DNA of 64,000 nt from Lichenostomus cassidix (GCA_008360975.2 CM039193.1:16420501-16484500), one strand, 5' to 3'. Positions 1 to 14,271 are shown, numbered from the stretch's first letter. Notes: generated from the sequence alone by a model not told the origin. Made by a program: numbers and translations.

Positions 1-1690
1 CAATCTCCACCAGCTACAGATAGCTTGTGTTTTATGGGGCAGCAGCTCTGCAGCCCTCAACATCAATAGGCAAACCTCAAATCTGGACTCAAGGGTCTCA
101 GAACTAACAATGGAGGAGCAGCACATGTCAACAACATCCATTGCAGGTGCCTACTGCAGGGCCAGGAGCAGTTTTCTCTTCAGTCTAGAGCAGATCACTC
201 CCTCCCTTAGTGCTTTGCTTTATTATTATTGTGTGATTCTTCCTTCAGAGAAGTGGGTTTCAACCTGCAGCCGGAAAGTATTCCCAAAGTGCTATTTTAC
301 TATTTATTTTCATCCGACTTCCTATTACTGTGGCAACATGCACTTTGAATTTCATTACTTTTATGCATTTAAGTTCCCTTTTTAAACCTTTATAAGGTCA
401 GACCCTGCTTGGTAAATCAACAATGTATTAAATTTGAGGATCTGAGTAATACTTTTCCTTAAACAGCTGTAGATCACACATAGTGAGGGCATAAGGGTTC
501 CTGCCTTTTCGAGAAATATTTGTGGGCATTACTGATAAGCACATGGAACAAATTATTCTGTAATTAGATAAGTATCTTCCATCACAGATTTGTTCTCGTG
601 CACTTGTGGCCCATCAGCAGCACATTACAGGGTGCCTGCCCTGAAACCATATGGGAGGAAGGTGTGCAGGCTGTCATGCTGTGCTCTGCAGCACAACAGC
701 TCAAAGCTCTTGCAGCTGGAGCTGCTCCAGAGCTCCTTGGGCTAGCCAGGAGCATCTCTCAGCATGATGGGATGCAGGCTATGGGACTGCTGCTGGGGTC
801 CAGCGCCAATCTCAGTGTTGCTCCTTCTAGTAGCTCTGGTTTCACAGCAAGGTTTTGCCATCCTGTCCTGATAACCAGATTCACCCCAGCTCGTTTTTTT
901 TGCCTGGCCAAGATTCACATCACCCAGAAGAGGGTTCAGCTGGGGGCAGCCAGCCCACAAAAGTCCCTGTTGCGTGTGTTTCCCACTTTGGTACTGATTC
1001 CTAAAGCAGAGCCAATGCCCTCTCTCTTGATTTCCTACTGCTGTGGCATCTGGGAAACAAACCCTTAGTTGATTTCATCTGTGACTTGCATGGTTCTGCC
1101 TAAGAGCTGAGAAAGTATAAGTAATTCTCCTGCCATCATTGGGCTTCTGGAAGGATTTTCTTTTAATAAATAGGGCTCTTTGTAGGCTTCTGGTTTCACA
1201 GCCCCTCGTGAAAGTAGGCTGTGAGAAGCTGGTTTAGCACGCGTTGGCCGTGTCCCTGCAGAAAGGGCCCCGCAGGCTGCGAAGCAGAGTCATGGCTGCC
1301 TCTTCTAGTGAGTTTGTGCTGAAGTTTGTGCTGGAGAAGTGCTGGGAGCCCCGGCTGGGAGGAGGCTGAGCTTCCCAAACTTCTCACACACATTTTTATG
1401 TGCAACTTTCTGACTAAAGTTCAACTCAGAATACACCGAATAATTCAATTACATCTCTGCCTCTGGGTTATATAAGAGAAAGCTGAAATCGTGCCTCGTT
1501 TCGTAAGGTGAAATGTATCCTTCTGCTGATCTGAGCAATTTGCCTGGTTTGCAGTGGGGTTTTGCTAAGCCTTCTTGGCCGAGCTAGGATTTTGAGGGGG
1601 AGAGGGTGCTGTAACAGTTGTCTACATTGACTGGCATCATATGAACGTTTGAAACCTGAGCTTATTGTGTGTGTTTTGATGGTGTTTCAG
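1..1690 (+). other. BSN: BSN intron 1, 3' part (partial)
   Basis: This is non-coding sequence upstream of the first recognisable exon. It ends in a T-rich stretch and the acceptor tttcag at 1685-1690. Mammalian exon 1 of BSN encodes a Gly/Pro-rich N-terminus that starts with an N-myristoylation signal. Nothing of that composition occurs here, so exon 1 should lie upstream of the window. The short open frames in this stretch have no recognisable protein content. I see no CR1 element, RNA gene or clear promoter. Confidence 0.85.
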
Positions 1691-2090
1691 CACGCTGAGG
1701 AGACCGGAGCAGCTGGACCAGGCCGCGGGCCAGCGGTCACCATCCCCCTCCCTTGCACAGACTGCACCCAGCTCCCAGAGTCCCCGGGAGATGAGGGGCC
1801 GGGGCCAGCCTGGACCGGCAGCAGAGGGGCCGCGGAGGACGCTGCAGGTGGACGCCAGGAGCCAGGGCTCGGGAAGGTCTCCCTCGGTGTCGCCGGACCG
1901 GGGCAGCACCCCTACCTCTCCCTACTCGGTCCCACAGATCGCCCCCCTCCCCAGCAGCACCCTCTGCCCCATCTGCAAGACGACAGAGCTCACTTCCTCC
2001 CCCGGCCAGCCCAACTTCAACGCCTGCACCCAGTGTCACAGCAAGGTCTGCAACCAGTGTGGCTTCAACCCCAACCCACACCTCACCCAG
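1691..2090 (+). CDS. BSN: BSN exon 2: Bassoon N-terminal linker and first half of zinc finger 1
   Basis: This exon encodes part of Bassoon, a presynaptic active-zone scaffold. The acceptor is tttcag|c and the donor is cag|gtaatg. The first base completes a codon split by intron 1 (phase 2), and codons then run from 1692 for 133 residues. After a Ser/Pro/Arg-rich linker comes a segment that I recognise as nearly identical to mammalian Bassoon (RSPSVSPDRGSTPTSPYSVP), followed by the Piccolo/Bassoon-type zinc finger. The cysteine pairs are at codons 1965/1974, 2025/2034 and 2049/2058. The final pair of this eight-cysteine finger lies in exon 3, so the intron cuts the finger between GFNPNPHLTQ and its last two cysteines. 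Intron 2 is phase 0. Reading through the donor gives about 40 unrelated residues before a stop at 2208. The start codon is not in the window. Confidence 0.96.
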
Positions 2091-2931
2091 GTAATGCTTC
2101 CTCTTCCTCGTGCAACCCTCCTGGCTGTTTTGGGTGTCTTCTTGCAAGCAGAGAAGTTGCACCTTTGCTTTTGGCAGCTGCAAAGCATAGGGCAAGGGTT
2201 CTGCTGGTAATCAGGGAATAATTGTGATAATGTGAGCTTGGATGAGATGGGGGGAGATAAATTAATTGAAGGGGATTGGTAGACTCTCAGGGCTCAGTCA
2301 CTGTTGTTGAGATGCCAAAACATGTAGCTGAAGTCTCCACTCTCAAAATTGTCCTGGAATCAAAGGACTGGACAGCAAGGAGGGGAGCAGAAGGGCTGCT
2401 GTTCCCCCAACGTGTGAAGTGTCTCCCTGACTCACGGCAGGTTCTGGTGGGTTCCAGGCAGCATCACACTGGGCGGAGGGAGGGAAGTGCCAGGAGCTGT
2501 GCACGACACGCTGCGGTGCTGGGGGATGAGCGTCTTGTGGGATGTGTGAAATGGATGCTCAGGGTTCCGGGGGTGGATCCGGCAGCGGTGCCGGAGGTGG
2601 GTGCTGGGGCTGGCTGAGGTTAGGGGCTGTCTGTGCCAACCTCTCAGGTCACAGATCTCCACACAGGGTGGGAAATGATTGGATGATTTCTGCAGCTGTT
2701 AAGAGCCAAACCACAGGGGTTTCTAATCTTAGGCTTAAAACAAAAACTTAAAGCCACACTTTAGAAAGTGACTGTGCCACTCCAATGCATGATAAGACAG
2801 GATTTAGGCACTGGATACCCAGGATTTATTGCCAATAGCCATTGCTGGTAAGTGTGCAATGCTTGTTCCTGACACAGTGGTGTCCAATCATCATTTTGAT
2901 GATTTTCTAGTCTTTTTTCCTGATGGAAGGA

Positions 2932-3229
2932 ATTGTAGAATTATGGAACAGTTTGGGTCGGAAGGGACCTTGAAGATCACCTAGTTCCAACCCTCTGCCA
3001 TGGGCAGGGACACCTTCCACTATCCCAGGTTGCTGCAAGCTCCATGCAACATGGCCTTGGACACTTCCAGGGATGTGACATTCACAACTTTCCTGGGCAA
3101 CCTGTTCCAGTGCCTTACTACACTCACAGTAAAGAATTTTTTCCTAATATCTAGTCCGAATCTACTCTCTTTCAATTTGAACCCATTCCCCTGTCCTGTC
3201 ACAACATGCCCTTGTAAATAGCCTTGCCC
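2932..3229 (-). repeat. CR1 LINE fragment, 3' end, minus orientation
   Basis: Read on the + strand this is the reverse complement of a CR1 3' end. It starts with the terminal region around attatggaacagtttgg and ggaagggacc. It continues through the gcagggacaccttcc and cacttccagggatg blocks, and then ttttttcctaatatctag. The element is 5'-truncated, as almost all CR1 copies are. It is moderately diverged and its reading frame is not functional. Confidence 0.9.
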
Positions 3230-4097
3230 CATGAAAGAGATAGCCCTGGTATAATGACGTGTAATTAGCTGGTTCCTGATTTTACTCCTCAGGTATTTAC
3301 CTCTGGAAAGGTCCGAATAAGGTCTCAGATCTTAATAAAGGACCCTGAGATGGAAATCCAGACTCCTGCAAAGAAATGCCATGGGCCACTTTTCTGTTTT
3401 GCTTATAAGTTTCACTTTTAATTATATTTGCCAAACATTAATTTTGTTGTTCAAGCATTGCCTTGAAAGTTGTCCACTTACTCTGAATAGTATCAGTTAA
3501 GCAGGAAATAACAAAATAGAAATGCACCAATTTCACAATTTCTGGTCTTGTCTCTTCTGCCTTGCCCCAAGAGCTTACCCACAGTGGGCTCTACCCCAAG
3601 TCTCTCTTGCAGATACCAACATTAACATATGTGTGTGCATGGAGATTTTGCTTAGCAACTCTGGGCCATTTTGCTCTTGGCATCTTTAGGTCTCTGTGCC
3701 CTCTGAAATGTTTGACAGCACAGCACTTTTAAACATCAAATCAAAAAAACTGGACCTGAAATGGAAAAAGATGTTGGGGTTTTTGTCTGTCCTGGGATTA
3801 ATATGCATTTCAGCAGCAAGCAACCTTATGACTTGTAAGTAGGTCGTTGAGGGAGCTGGGGGATGAAAACAGTTGTCCAAGAGAAGTGTTTGCAGCTCGT
3901 GTTGGCAGCCCGTGTGATGGGCTGGCTGGGGGAGCAGCGGCGGTTGCTGCCTTGTTGGAAGTGTGACTCATTTTCCTCAACATCATTCCTTGCGCTTCTA
4001 TTCTAGAGTCACACAGCGAGGTGCCTGAAGCATCCTGGTGGTGTTACTGGGGGGTAATGGAAGGCAGCTGGGAGGGTGTTCTCTGTCTTGATGGTGG

Positions 4098-4275
4098 GAG
4101 CTGGGTTGGGAAGGATCTCTGGAGGTGACCTGTTCCAACCTCTGCTCAAAGCAGCTATCAAGGAAGGGATCTTCAGGCTGTACCCCATTGGGTCCTGGAA
4201 CCTTCCAATGGTGGACATGCTGGTCCCACCTGCTCCACTGCCTTCCCTCATGGGGAAACATCCACCCAGTCTGGT
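4098..4275 (-). repeat. Diverged CR1 fragment, minus orientation
   Basis: The blocks gggaaggatctctggaggt, ttccaacctctgctcaaagc and a later degenerate ccacctgctccactg match the antisense of a CR1 3' region. This is a different, older-looking CR1 variant than the copy at 2932. The edges are approximate. Confidence 0.65.
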
Positions 4276-7200
4276 CCCTCCAACCCAGCAGGTGCTGCAG
4301 GGCGGCTGCATGGCATTGCTAATAAGGTGTTATATTTTCTATTTGCGTTTCCTTATGAATATATTTTCATGTGTATAGTTGATATTGCCATTTTGTGCTG
4401 CAGTAGATACGCATTTGTAACTTCTTTCTGCTTTCAAGGCTCTCTAGAAGGATTAAATCATCAAAAATACCACATTCTCTAAGAAAATCAAACCCAAGAA
4501 AAACAGAATTGTGTTTTGCTTGGTACATCCACTCCTGTGCAATCTGTGTAACTGCCAGAAACTGGCATGGTGAGGTGGGAGCCCCAGGGCTGGTTTAGCA
4601 TAATGATTTCTGAAACTGTTTTGCGAGTTGGGGTTTAAATCTTATATAAACACTTTCTTTTCATGAGTCTTTTACTTGTATATATATACATGGTATAAAA
4701 TAGCTTTTTGTAATATATATTTAAAGAAAATAATAGACTTTGTGTATGAGCTGTATTCCATCAAGCCCCATCTTGCCACTCACAACTCCAGGAACAGATT
4801 TTTTCAGAGGAGGGTTAACTGCACCTCCTAACGAAACACCTTCACTTTGTAATTAGGTGATACCTTCTGCTCAGAAGCACATACTTCCCTTTGAAAACCT
4901 ATTTTTCTTTGGCTGTTGTGTTTTATTCTTTTCATGTGGCTTGATGGTCATTTTATCTTAAAGGCAAGTCATGAATTTCTGTGCTGACGAAGCAATCAGC
5001 TGCTTTGGCATCTTGAGTTGATCGCTTGCTGAGAAAAACAAAATATCTTTTTGGGTTTTTATTTCACTGTCTATTTATTCCTTTGAGCAGCAGCTCGTTC
5101 GTGTTTCACGAGACTGGACAAACAGAAGTTCCTGTCTGCTGCTGGTGTCACTCATATTTTACATGTAGATAATCATATTGTTCCCTCTGTTCATCTCCAT
5201 GCACCGAAATAGTTGCTGTCATCGTTTTCAATTTGGTCATGTGCTGGCGGGCTGCTTTCCCCATTCATTCACTTATTCCTGAAGGTCAGTGCTCTTGCCA
5301 TAGCGTTATTTTAAGCAAGAAAAGGGAATTATCAAGCAGGGAGCGATGGTGGCACCATTAAAGACAAGGAGTTTTGAAGTAATGTGCTATAATCTGGCAG
5401 TTTGCTTACAGTCCTTGCAGGAAATAGGTTTTTGAATGGAAATGTGTTATTTTAAGTGCAACATTGCAGCTTTCACATTCCAGTAGGATTTTTAATTTCC
5501 CATTAAAACTTTTTTTCTAGTTTTCCTCTGTGTTGTCTTTGAGGGGTTTTTTGGACAGCTTGTTCTGCCAGACCATACCAGTGATGCTGTCATCTCCTCC
5601 AGGGAGAATAGCTCAGTTTCAAACCAGTACAATAGGTTTAGAAAATCCTCTTTTTATGCATCTTTCACTTTGTTCTGCCGCTCCCGTGGCTTTTGCCTGA
5701 CTGATCCAGCAGCATGTTCATCTGATTGGATTTGCTCTGTTTGGTATCATAAGGAGTAACCTGCAGGCATCCTTTCTGCTTCTCTGGGGTTTTTGAAGTG
5801 CTGCAGCACATTGCTAATTTGATAAATTAATTTCTTCTTCAGTCTTCTCTTAAAATTTGTTGGGTTTCTTTTAATTTGTTTTCTCCCTATCCTAAACGCT
5901 AAACTGAAAACATGAGGAACTTGAGTTTGATTTTAATCAAGAGCAGCAGCACAGCATAAAAACGTGTGCTTTAGTTAGAGCTGAAATGAAACTCAAAATG
6001 CCTGGCTGCCTAATAGGTCTGTTTGGAACCACTTGGGATCATAGGAAACCGTTCTTGCCTGCCTTACAATTCTATTGTGCTTTTTTCAATTTAAAGTAGT
6101 GTTTATTAGAGGCAGTTTCATAAGTATTCAGATGCACTGCCCTGAATAAAAGGAACATATTTATACATATGTGTTCTTTACCAAATTAGTTTCTTTTTGA
6201 AGGCCCTGTTTTTGTCCCCAAGCCATCTTGATTGTATTTGCTATATTTGTGGCTATATTTATGACTGATAGTTGTTAAACTTCAGTTCTGCCCCACGTTT
6301 TTAGCTTCACTTAGGGAGAGTGAAGAGGTTCTTTGTACTTTTTATGCTATGAATATAATGAATTATGAAATATTTAAAATATTTGAGAGCAAACCTGTTC
6401 CCTTCGTGCTCTGTGCCATGTAAGTTCATCACAAACCTTTGATCACAGACCTTCAGCAAGCAAAACGTAAAAAGTCTCAAGGAGGATTAAAAACTTGCTG
6501 GTTGGTTTCCCAACAGCGGTCAGGGTTGTTTGACAGGAGAAGAAAATTCTCAGTGGCTCTTGAGTTATCCGTAGCCAAAGGAGATAGCCACAAAATCATT
6601 TAAAGTTTTTAGGGAAATGTTTAAGTTGTATTAGTGGAAAATAGACAATCAGCTGAGCAGATGAGACTGAAACAGTGTAAGTGTTGTGTAGGGTTGTGTT
6701 TATCCTGTCATAACCTCACAGCAGATGGTTTTCTGTTCAGTAGCGTAAGAAAATTTGGGTAAAGTGGAAAAAAGAAGACAAAGGAGTTGGGGGAAGCTGA
6801 GGGGTGACACAATGCAGAGCATCTCTGGTGGCAGGAGTGGGGCTTGTTGGCACTGGAGGGATGGTTATGTCCAAAGCCTTTCCCAACCTGGCTGTACTGT
6901 CAGGAGTGGTGCCTGCCCACAGCATCACCTCAGTCATTTAGCAAAGGACTGAAAAAACATCAAATATTGAAATTATGAAGCTGTTCATACACTGCTTTTC
7001 AGAGAAGCCCATTTCTCATTTGGTTCATTGTCCCAGTTTTCCACATTGCAGCATATTGGTGTCCAATTTTTTGCAAAACCCATAATATTTGTGAATTAGG
7101 GGCCCAGTCTAACTTATTTACCCTTCAGGAGGCTTTGGCTTGACTTATGACCGTAAGTTCAGAAACCCTGCAAGCCAAGAGCTGTGCTTAGGATACCAGG

Positions 7201-10177
7201 GGGCTTATTAGTTCTACATTAAACTAATGGCTGTTATTAATGGCAGTGAATCCCCATCTCTTCCTCTCATCCATCTCCTCTTCTGCCTGTCATTCATTCA
7301 ACATCCAGACATTTACAGGTCTCTGTTGCTGTGCAAGTGTGGGTAGAATCCTTGTTGGCATCAGTGCTTTTACCCGGGCCTGAGCACTAAAGGACTGGAT
7401 GAAAACTGTGATCTACTTGCTGAGATAATGAAACACGAGTTTTACAAGAAATTTGGTCTCCCTTGTCTCTCCCTGCCTTTTCAAGAAACCAAAGTGTTCT
7501 TTACCTCCTTGGCTCTTTATTGAGAAGCTGTGGGGCAATGCTGGCATGGTATTTCCTAAATTTACAAGTTTCCTCTGGGTGCATCAGCTCCCTGTTGGAT
7601 GTAGCTCTTTGTAATGGGAGGGATGGCAGAGGATAAGCTGTGACAGTGATGTTACATTTACACAGTCTCTTCTCTTACTAAACAAGGCAAAGCCAACGAG
7701 GTTTTCTCCTGCCCATGGGACCTCACTAACTCTTTGTCTTCCTGGCCATGAAACACCTCCAGCCCCTGCCATTGGCATGTGTGTGGCCCTGCATCTCCTG
7801 TATCTGTATTATTGTGCTCATGGAGATATACAAGGCTAAGTTTAGAAGTTATAGCTCCCTTTCATTTTGAATAATGGGTGTTGGGTCTGAAAAATAAGTG
7901 TTTCTCTGGTCTGGCATCCCCTGGGATGTTTCACATGCTGGTGTGATGCTCATGGTGTCTGTGGGTAACTGGGAGATAAGGCTGGAGGGCTGGCTCTGTC
8001 AGCAGTGTCCCTTCCTTCTGTGTACCTTTTAGCAAGTTCAGAGGTGTGCTTTTTCCTCCTGTGATCAGAACAAACCCCCAGACACCCTTGGGCAGGCAGT
8101 GTTTGTGTTTTGCTATGGTGTTAGACAGCTTTTTGTTTGTGTATGTGGTAGGTTGTACCCTATGTCCAGCCAGACCCCTGTGTTGCTGAGTCAAGTTGCC
8201 CATTTTAGAATGATTTGTCTTTTGAGATCATCCTCCTTCACCATATAGCTGTAAAAATAAATCTGTCGTTAGCATTACATTGCAGATCTGGGAGAAATTT
8301 TCCATTGGATCATGCTATGCAATAGGAAAGAAATGCATTTTTTATTCCAGTTTTTTCTTTGGTTTTAGCAGAACGTCAGCCAGCAGTGACCTGCATGTGC
8401 AGTGGGTGATGCTGTTTGCAGGAGCTGGGGCTTGGCATACCCGCTACCTTCTCATAAGGATATAGCAATTTGGGGTTCAGCTGCCTGGGCAGGGATGCTT
8501 GGCCTGATCTGCTGCCACAGGCTGTTCCCATCCCAGTCAGCATCTGCCCCATGGACTGGTGGGACCAGTGTTGTCTGCCCTACAGGTCTCCTCAACAGCA
8601 TCCTGTGAGCTGGGCATTAAAAATCTGCTCTTTGTGACTGCACTGAATTCTGCAGGGTTTTCTTATGGTGAGAAAATATTGATAGGAACATGGGATTTAT
8701 CATCCTAGACCAACAGTTTGTATGTGTATGTATATTTGCCATCTTTTAGCCCTTCCTCACTGTTGCCCTTCACCTCTTAATCCCTTTATCCTTACACCAG
8801 GTGTTCCATCCCTCCTGGCATCCTGTATCTGCAGCGCTGCAGTGAAGGATGTGTCTGTTATCCCCCAGCTGGACTTTTATTTATTTTTTTAATGGAATGA
8901 TTAACACTGAATAAAACAACTCATATGAAGCTGGAGAGTAGCACACTTGCTCTTGCTGAGTCTTTCTACCTAGAAATGGCTTGTTTGCCTTTTTGGCCCC
9001 TGCTGCAGCCTAAGCAGGAGCTTCTCCCAGCTATCCACAGTGATGTGCAAATCGTCTGCTTGACAGATCACAATTTAAGTTAGAGCCCATGAAAAGAAAA
9101 AGCTCATGAGTAATTCTGGCTGTTTCTCCCAGTGTGCCGCCTTTTGCTGCGTGGATGATTCAAATAATGCAAAATTTGCTGGCAGAAAATGTCAAAAAGG
9201 ATCTTGGCTAAACGGTTGCTGGTGACTAAGGGGGCTGGTGTTACTCAGGGTGGGTCCTCTTCAGGGTGGTTCGGCTGAGCCACGGCAGCAGGGACACAGA
9301 GGGGCTGTGGTGTTAAATTGTTCAGAGAGGATGGGAGAGCGTGGCTTCCCGCAGGCTGGAGCAATGCTGCGGTGCAGAGGGGTAATTAAAACAACTGCAA
9401 GTGAAGAGGAGTCCTCCCGAGGGATGGGAAGTGGCCTCCTTTCTGCTTTCTGCTTGGCGTCTTCTGCTGCTCACTAAATCCCGAGCCCAGCAAGCCGCAC
9501 GCGCTGAGCCGCCACCCCCTGCGCCGTCCTTCACTCGGTACATTAAGTTACAGCAAGCTGTTTGCTTGGAAGAGACATGGTTTTCCTCTGGCTTTCAACT
9601 CCCAGATCACTTTATCATTAAAAAGAAAAGCCAGCTGAGGATCAGAAGTGGCTGTCAGGCTTTCCATAGTGGAGCAGGGTACCAAGTCAGAGGCTTCCTG
9701 TGTTATTGAGAGCTTTGCTGTGGTGGCTGCTTGCATTCCTTCCCTCCCTTGAACATCCCCAGGCAGAGGGATAAGATCCTTTACAGCTCGTGGTGGTGGA
9801 TGGGGATATTTTGCTCACACAGATGCTGCTTCAGGTTTTCCTACCGGTTGAGCACGTGAAATCACACAGTGGTTGTGTCCCTCAGCTCCCACTCAGTGCA
9901 CACACAGCAGCCCAGAGAGCAGGAATTGCACAGGGCTGTACAGCCCTCGCCTGTGTGCTCTGGTTTGCGATGTGTGTTTGCTGCCGGAACGCTGCGCTGC
10001 CTCGGGGAGCGCTTAGGAGGAAACTTCAAGAGCTTTCAGTGCTTTGATGGGGATTGAGTTAATCCTAGCTGAATTCATTCCTATTTACTGTCTTTCTACA
10101 AGCTGAAGAGAGCAGGGTGGTTGTAATGGAGGGTGTCAGACATTCCATGTTAGCACCCACTCTGCACCCACTCCTAT

Positions 10178-10198
10178 GGAGCTGTCCCAGGGGCTGCA
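10178..10198 (-). promoter_or_regulatory. RE1/NRSE-like motif (candidate REST site)
   Basis: Read on the minus strand, 16 of 21 positions match the canonical RE1 element as I know it. The right half-site GGACAGC is intact and the left half (TGCAGCCCC) carries two changes. REST represses many neuronal genes outside neurons, so a site in a large BSN intron would make sense. This is a match by eye to a degenerate motif, and chance is a serious alternative. Confidence 0.3.
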
Positions 10199-13100
10199 TC
10201 TCAGGTGCAGCAAGGGGTGCTCAGTGGGAGAACCCCCATGAAGATGATGTTGTGACATGGCACTTCACACCCTGGATGGTAGTGACATGCCAGGTCTGTC
10301 TGGTCCTTAAAGACAGAGGTGGTGGCACCTTGTCAGTGTCTCTTGTAACCTGAATTTAGCTGGGCACCAATGCTATTTATAGAGCTGTGTGGGCTCCCAC
10401 CACCAAAAAGCAACTTGCTTCTTCCTGACCCTGTCTCTTGTCTGTCTCTTGGCCATGGTCACGTTTAGATGCTAAAAAGGGATTTACATAGTGTGATGGA
10501 CTGAAAAGCCTCAGAAATTTCTGAAAGCAGCCCTGTGAATGCAGTGAGGTGTCTGTGGAACAGCAGTTCATGCCTGCAGAGGTCTTTCTCACTATCTTAA
10601 TTCAAGCCTTGCTCCCAGACCTCGCCCTCCTGCTGTACCCAGCTCTTTTTAGAGACATAATACACAGCTGTGCTTCTGGACAGCCCGGATCGGAGGGGTA
10701 TGGTGCTGATGGACTATGAAAACTGATTATTTTAACTCTGATTGAAATGGTGTTTTATCTCAGCTGCAAACCTTTTGATCAAGGACAGCCAAAGGGGGGA
10801 TGTTTCCATTCTGGAGTCAGTTTATGTTGTAAATAGGCTGTGCCAGTGGCATGGCTTTCTGCTCTAAGTAAATCAAAGCCAAATTGTTGGAATGGCTCTG
10901 CAAATCCAAAGAGCAAGATGTGATCTTAATGGAATGGGACTAGACTATGCAGCAGGTTGGTGAGATTAAAGGTTTGTCAGAAGGAGTTAAGGCATGTAGA
11001 TAACATGGCACTACACCAGCTAGAAGTTGTTTTTGAAGACTGAACAACAAGTGTGTCCCTCCCCTTCCTCTCTTGCTCCCTGCCCTGCCCTCTTTGATGC
11101 CCATCTGCTGCATCTTAATTGAGCCCAGCTGCTTGTGCAGCAGCCTTGCAAAGCACCTTCAGGATGAGTTTTAATATTGACTTTTTGTTCTCACCCCAGC
11201 TCTGCCACCCTCTTGCTATGTCCATACTGAGGGGGCAGACTGACTATACCCTCAAGTTGAAGACCTCCTTGGAAGAGACCTGAGTGGCAGGCAGGAGAGA
11301 TGTGCCCATCAGTCTTGTGCAGAGGAAGTTCTGGTGCCCTCCTACCTCCAACCGTCCTCTCCCCTTTCTGATGAGCACAACACAGTATTCCCATTAGACG
11401 GAAACAGAAGCACAAACACTCGGGCTCATCTGTTCAGTAAAGCCTAGATTATTCTGAATCATCCAACATCCTTATCAGAGCACTCCAGCCGGTGCTTGCA
11501 TCCGTCACAGCGCAGGCTGGCGGACTCAGTGGCAGTGTTCTGCCCGTTTTAATTGCCACGAGCCAGCAGCTATTTGAAGCCCTGCCCCCAAAGAGCAAAT
11601 GAGCTTGTCACTGCGTGTTGCTCGGCTTTGCAGGAATCACGGGATCAGCAAGCATTCCCCATTAAAACCTGCTAAGGATGCAAATGGATAGGGGTGCACG
11701 TGTATTGCAGCAACCAGCTGGGTGTGATGGAGTGGGGCACTGCTGGGCTTGGACCTTGTAAGGAATGTAGGAATGGGAGCTCCCCTTGGCATTTTAGTTT
11801 TGGGGGTATTTTCCGTCTAATTGCAGAATACCCTAGAAGCTGGAAAAGCCATGTCTCTGTGACTCCTTGCATACAAGGCTCCTCCAAAAACAGCTTTGTC
11901 ACAGCTCTGAGCTGCTCATTGGTTCTGTTCAGCCTCTCCTATTCTCTCAGGCGTACCATGTTGCCTTTCCTCCAGACAAGACATCCCATGTCTCTCCTGA
12001 TCTTCTGGAAGGCACTGCTTGCTGCCCCTTTTCCCTGAGAACCTCTGTTCTCAGTATGATGCCCACTAGATAAAATACCAGGTCTAGTGGAAAAGTCTGG
12101 CTAAAAACTAGCTATCTGTGTTAAAATTACTGTGGAGACCTCAGAAAGGATTGAATAACTGGTATTTCTGGATTCCTCTGAAGTAGGGAGCGTACTTACT
12201 GTAGGAGAGGCCTGCCTTGAGCTCACCTGCCTCTGTTTTGCCCACATACTCTATGTATTGCAAAACCTTTCAAGCTTTGAGAAAAGCAAATACCCTTCGT
12301 GTTTGATGGGGCACAGTGTGCTAGTGCAAGACCAGCAGTACTGGGATCCATCCCCAAAGGTGAAGCCCAGTTAGAGTGAGCCCTTGTGCCCAGGCATGGT
12401 GCTGTCATCTCATCCTTAGCAACCTGCTCAAGGGACCTTTGGCAGACTGGGACATGAATCCTGATTTTTCTTGGAGTAGCAAGTCAGTACGGAGATGCTG
12501 GGCCGGGCCAGATAATGCCCTGGAATTTGTTTTTACCTTATGTTGTGACCTGCCATATTAATTTTCCAGCTGATATGATTGTGGCTTTCAAATTGGAGAG
12601 CAGTTTCAGAACTGTCCCCAAACAGGCATGCTGCTGCTGCCATCTGTCTTTGAGCTGCTTCTGGGATCCCCCTACTTGCTCTCAGCAGACAATTGTTATT
12701 AGTTTATTGAATTAGGAAGAAAAAAAATTCAGTATTCTGAAATACTCTTTTCCATAACTAATTCCAGGTGCTAAATCCCTTTTGAGACCCAGGGGACATG
12801 TTGAAATAATAATGCTTTATGCAGATCCTGGGTGTAAAATTTTTGCAGTTCTGCCCAAAAAAGTCTCATGATCTGATGGTTTTGAAGGACATGTCATTTG
12901 GAGAGTTCTGAAGAGCCCCAGCACCACTGCACTGAGGGATCTCCAAGCCATGGTGCTCAACCAAGAGCCAAAATTGGGTGATGTTACTCTTTGTAAAAAA
13001 TGAATGCTTCAGTGCCCTTCCTAATGATTTGTCTGGTTCAAGCTGTTACCCCAAGTTCTTCTTCTTCTCCAGCCAACCCCTTTTCCCATGTCTTCCAGCT

Positions 13101-14271
13101 GCAGGCACTTGTCCAATGCCATCCACTATAAAGCAAAGGTCTTGGTATGACAAGACCCTCTACCTGTGGGAGTAGGTCACTGTGCACCAAAGAGCAGCAT
13201 CCCCATGGATGGTATGCTGTGCCGCATCCCAGTGCCTGCTGCATCCCGTGCTTCAGACCTGCTCCTCTTTTCCTTTCTCTGCAGTGTGCCAGGAGTCAGC
13301 CCACGCCAACAGACAAGGCTGTGGGCAGATAAAAGCTTATGGGAAGGTGGTGTTTATTTGGATGTCAAATGTTTTTCCCTCCTGGTGCATGGTTCCTGCT
13401 GCTTCCCCCTTGCTGGCCAATCCATGCTTTCTCTGCCTGGTTTGAGGCAGTTTGGTGCTGATTGCTCTTAGTCAGCATGGCTCCCACTGTTCAGCTGGAT
13501 ATTTTGATGCATGACACTTGAAAATCAAAGGCAAGATCTCTCCAGCTGAATCACCGGATGTGGAGGGAGCAGTGGTCACTGCTGGTATCTCACCTGCAAA
13601 AAATGCCCTGTAGGTCATCAGAGTCAGTCCCACGGCTGGTAATTACACACGAGTCACCTGGGCTTGCAGCTGGGGCATTATAACAAGATTTATTGTTTTT
13701 CTTCAGAAGTGGTTTCTAACTGGCATTGGAGCAAATCAAAGCGGGGTGAAATCAGCTTGAACTGTGCAGTTTGCTCCTCTGTAGTTTCCTTGGTGTCTGG
13801 ATGGACATGGAGCTCTACAGCTGGCACTGCTTATGTGCTGCTTGTTGGAGAGCTTTCAAAGAAAAGCTTAGAAGCCGTAGAAGGGCATTTTCTTCTGCAA
13901 TACTTCATGGTGTTTTACCTGAGTGATTTATCTTTGAATGTTTTCCTCTTTTGTAGCAGTTTCTAGTCTTGCAGTTGAGGACTTGGCCCTTTATTTGAGC
14001 TGAACTAAACTGGCTTTTGTTGTAAGCTTGCCCAGGATTTTCAGTTGGGCTGAGGGGTCCTAGGCAGGTTGCTCTATGGTGATCCTCTGTGCCTCCCTTC
14101 AGGAGGGCTCCCGAGAGCTCCCTGAAGGGGGTAACTTTGTATTTTGGCTTGGGTTGTGACAGAAAAGACAGCCTTTCAAGTACCAGAATTCTTTTTCATT
14201 AAGAGTTTATTCACCTTTCTGGTGTATTGGTTTAGATCTCAGTGGCAATGACTTCAGCTCAGAAAGCAAAA

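Noticed and set aside
1649..2221. Longer open frame overlapping exon 2 in another frame
   Set aside because: The zinc finger and conserved Bassoon residues are in the frame starting at 1692, and the splice sites fit that frame only.
4677..4693. Short TA-rich runs here and near 20420 and 46722
   Set aside because: They are too short and imperfect to count as notable microsatellites or promoters.
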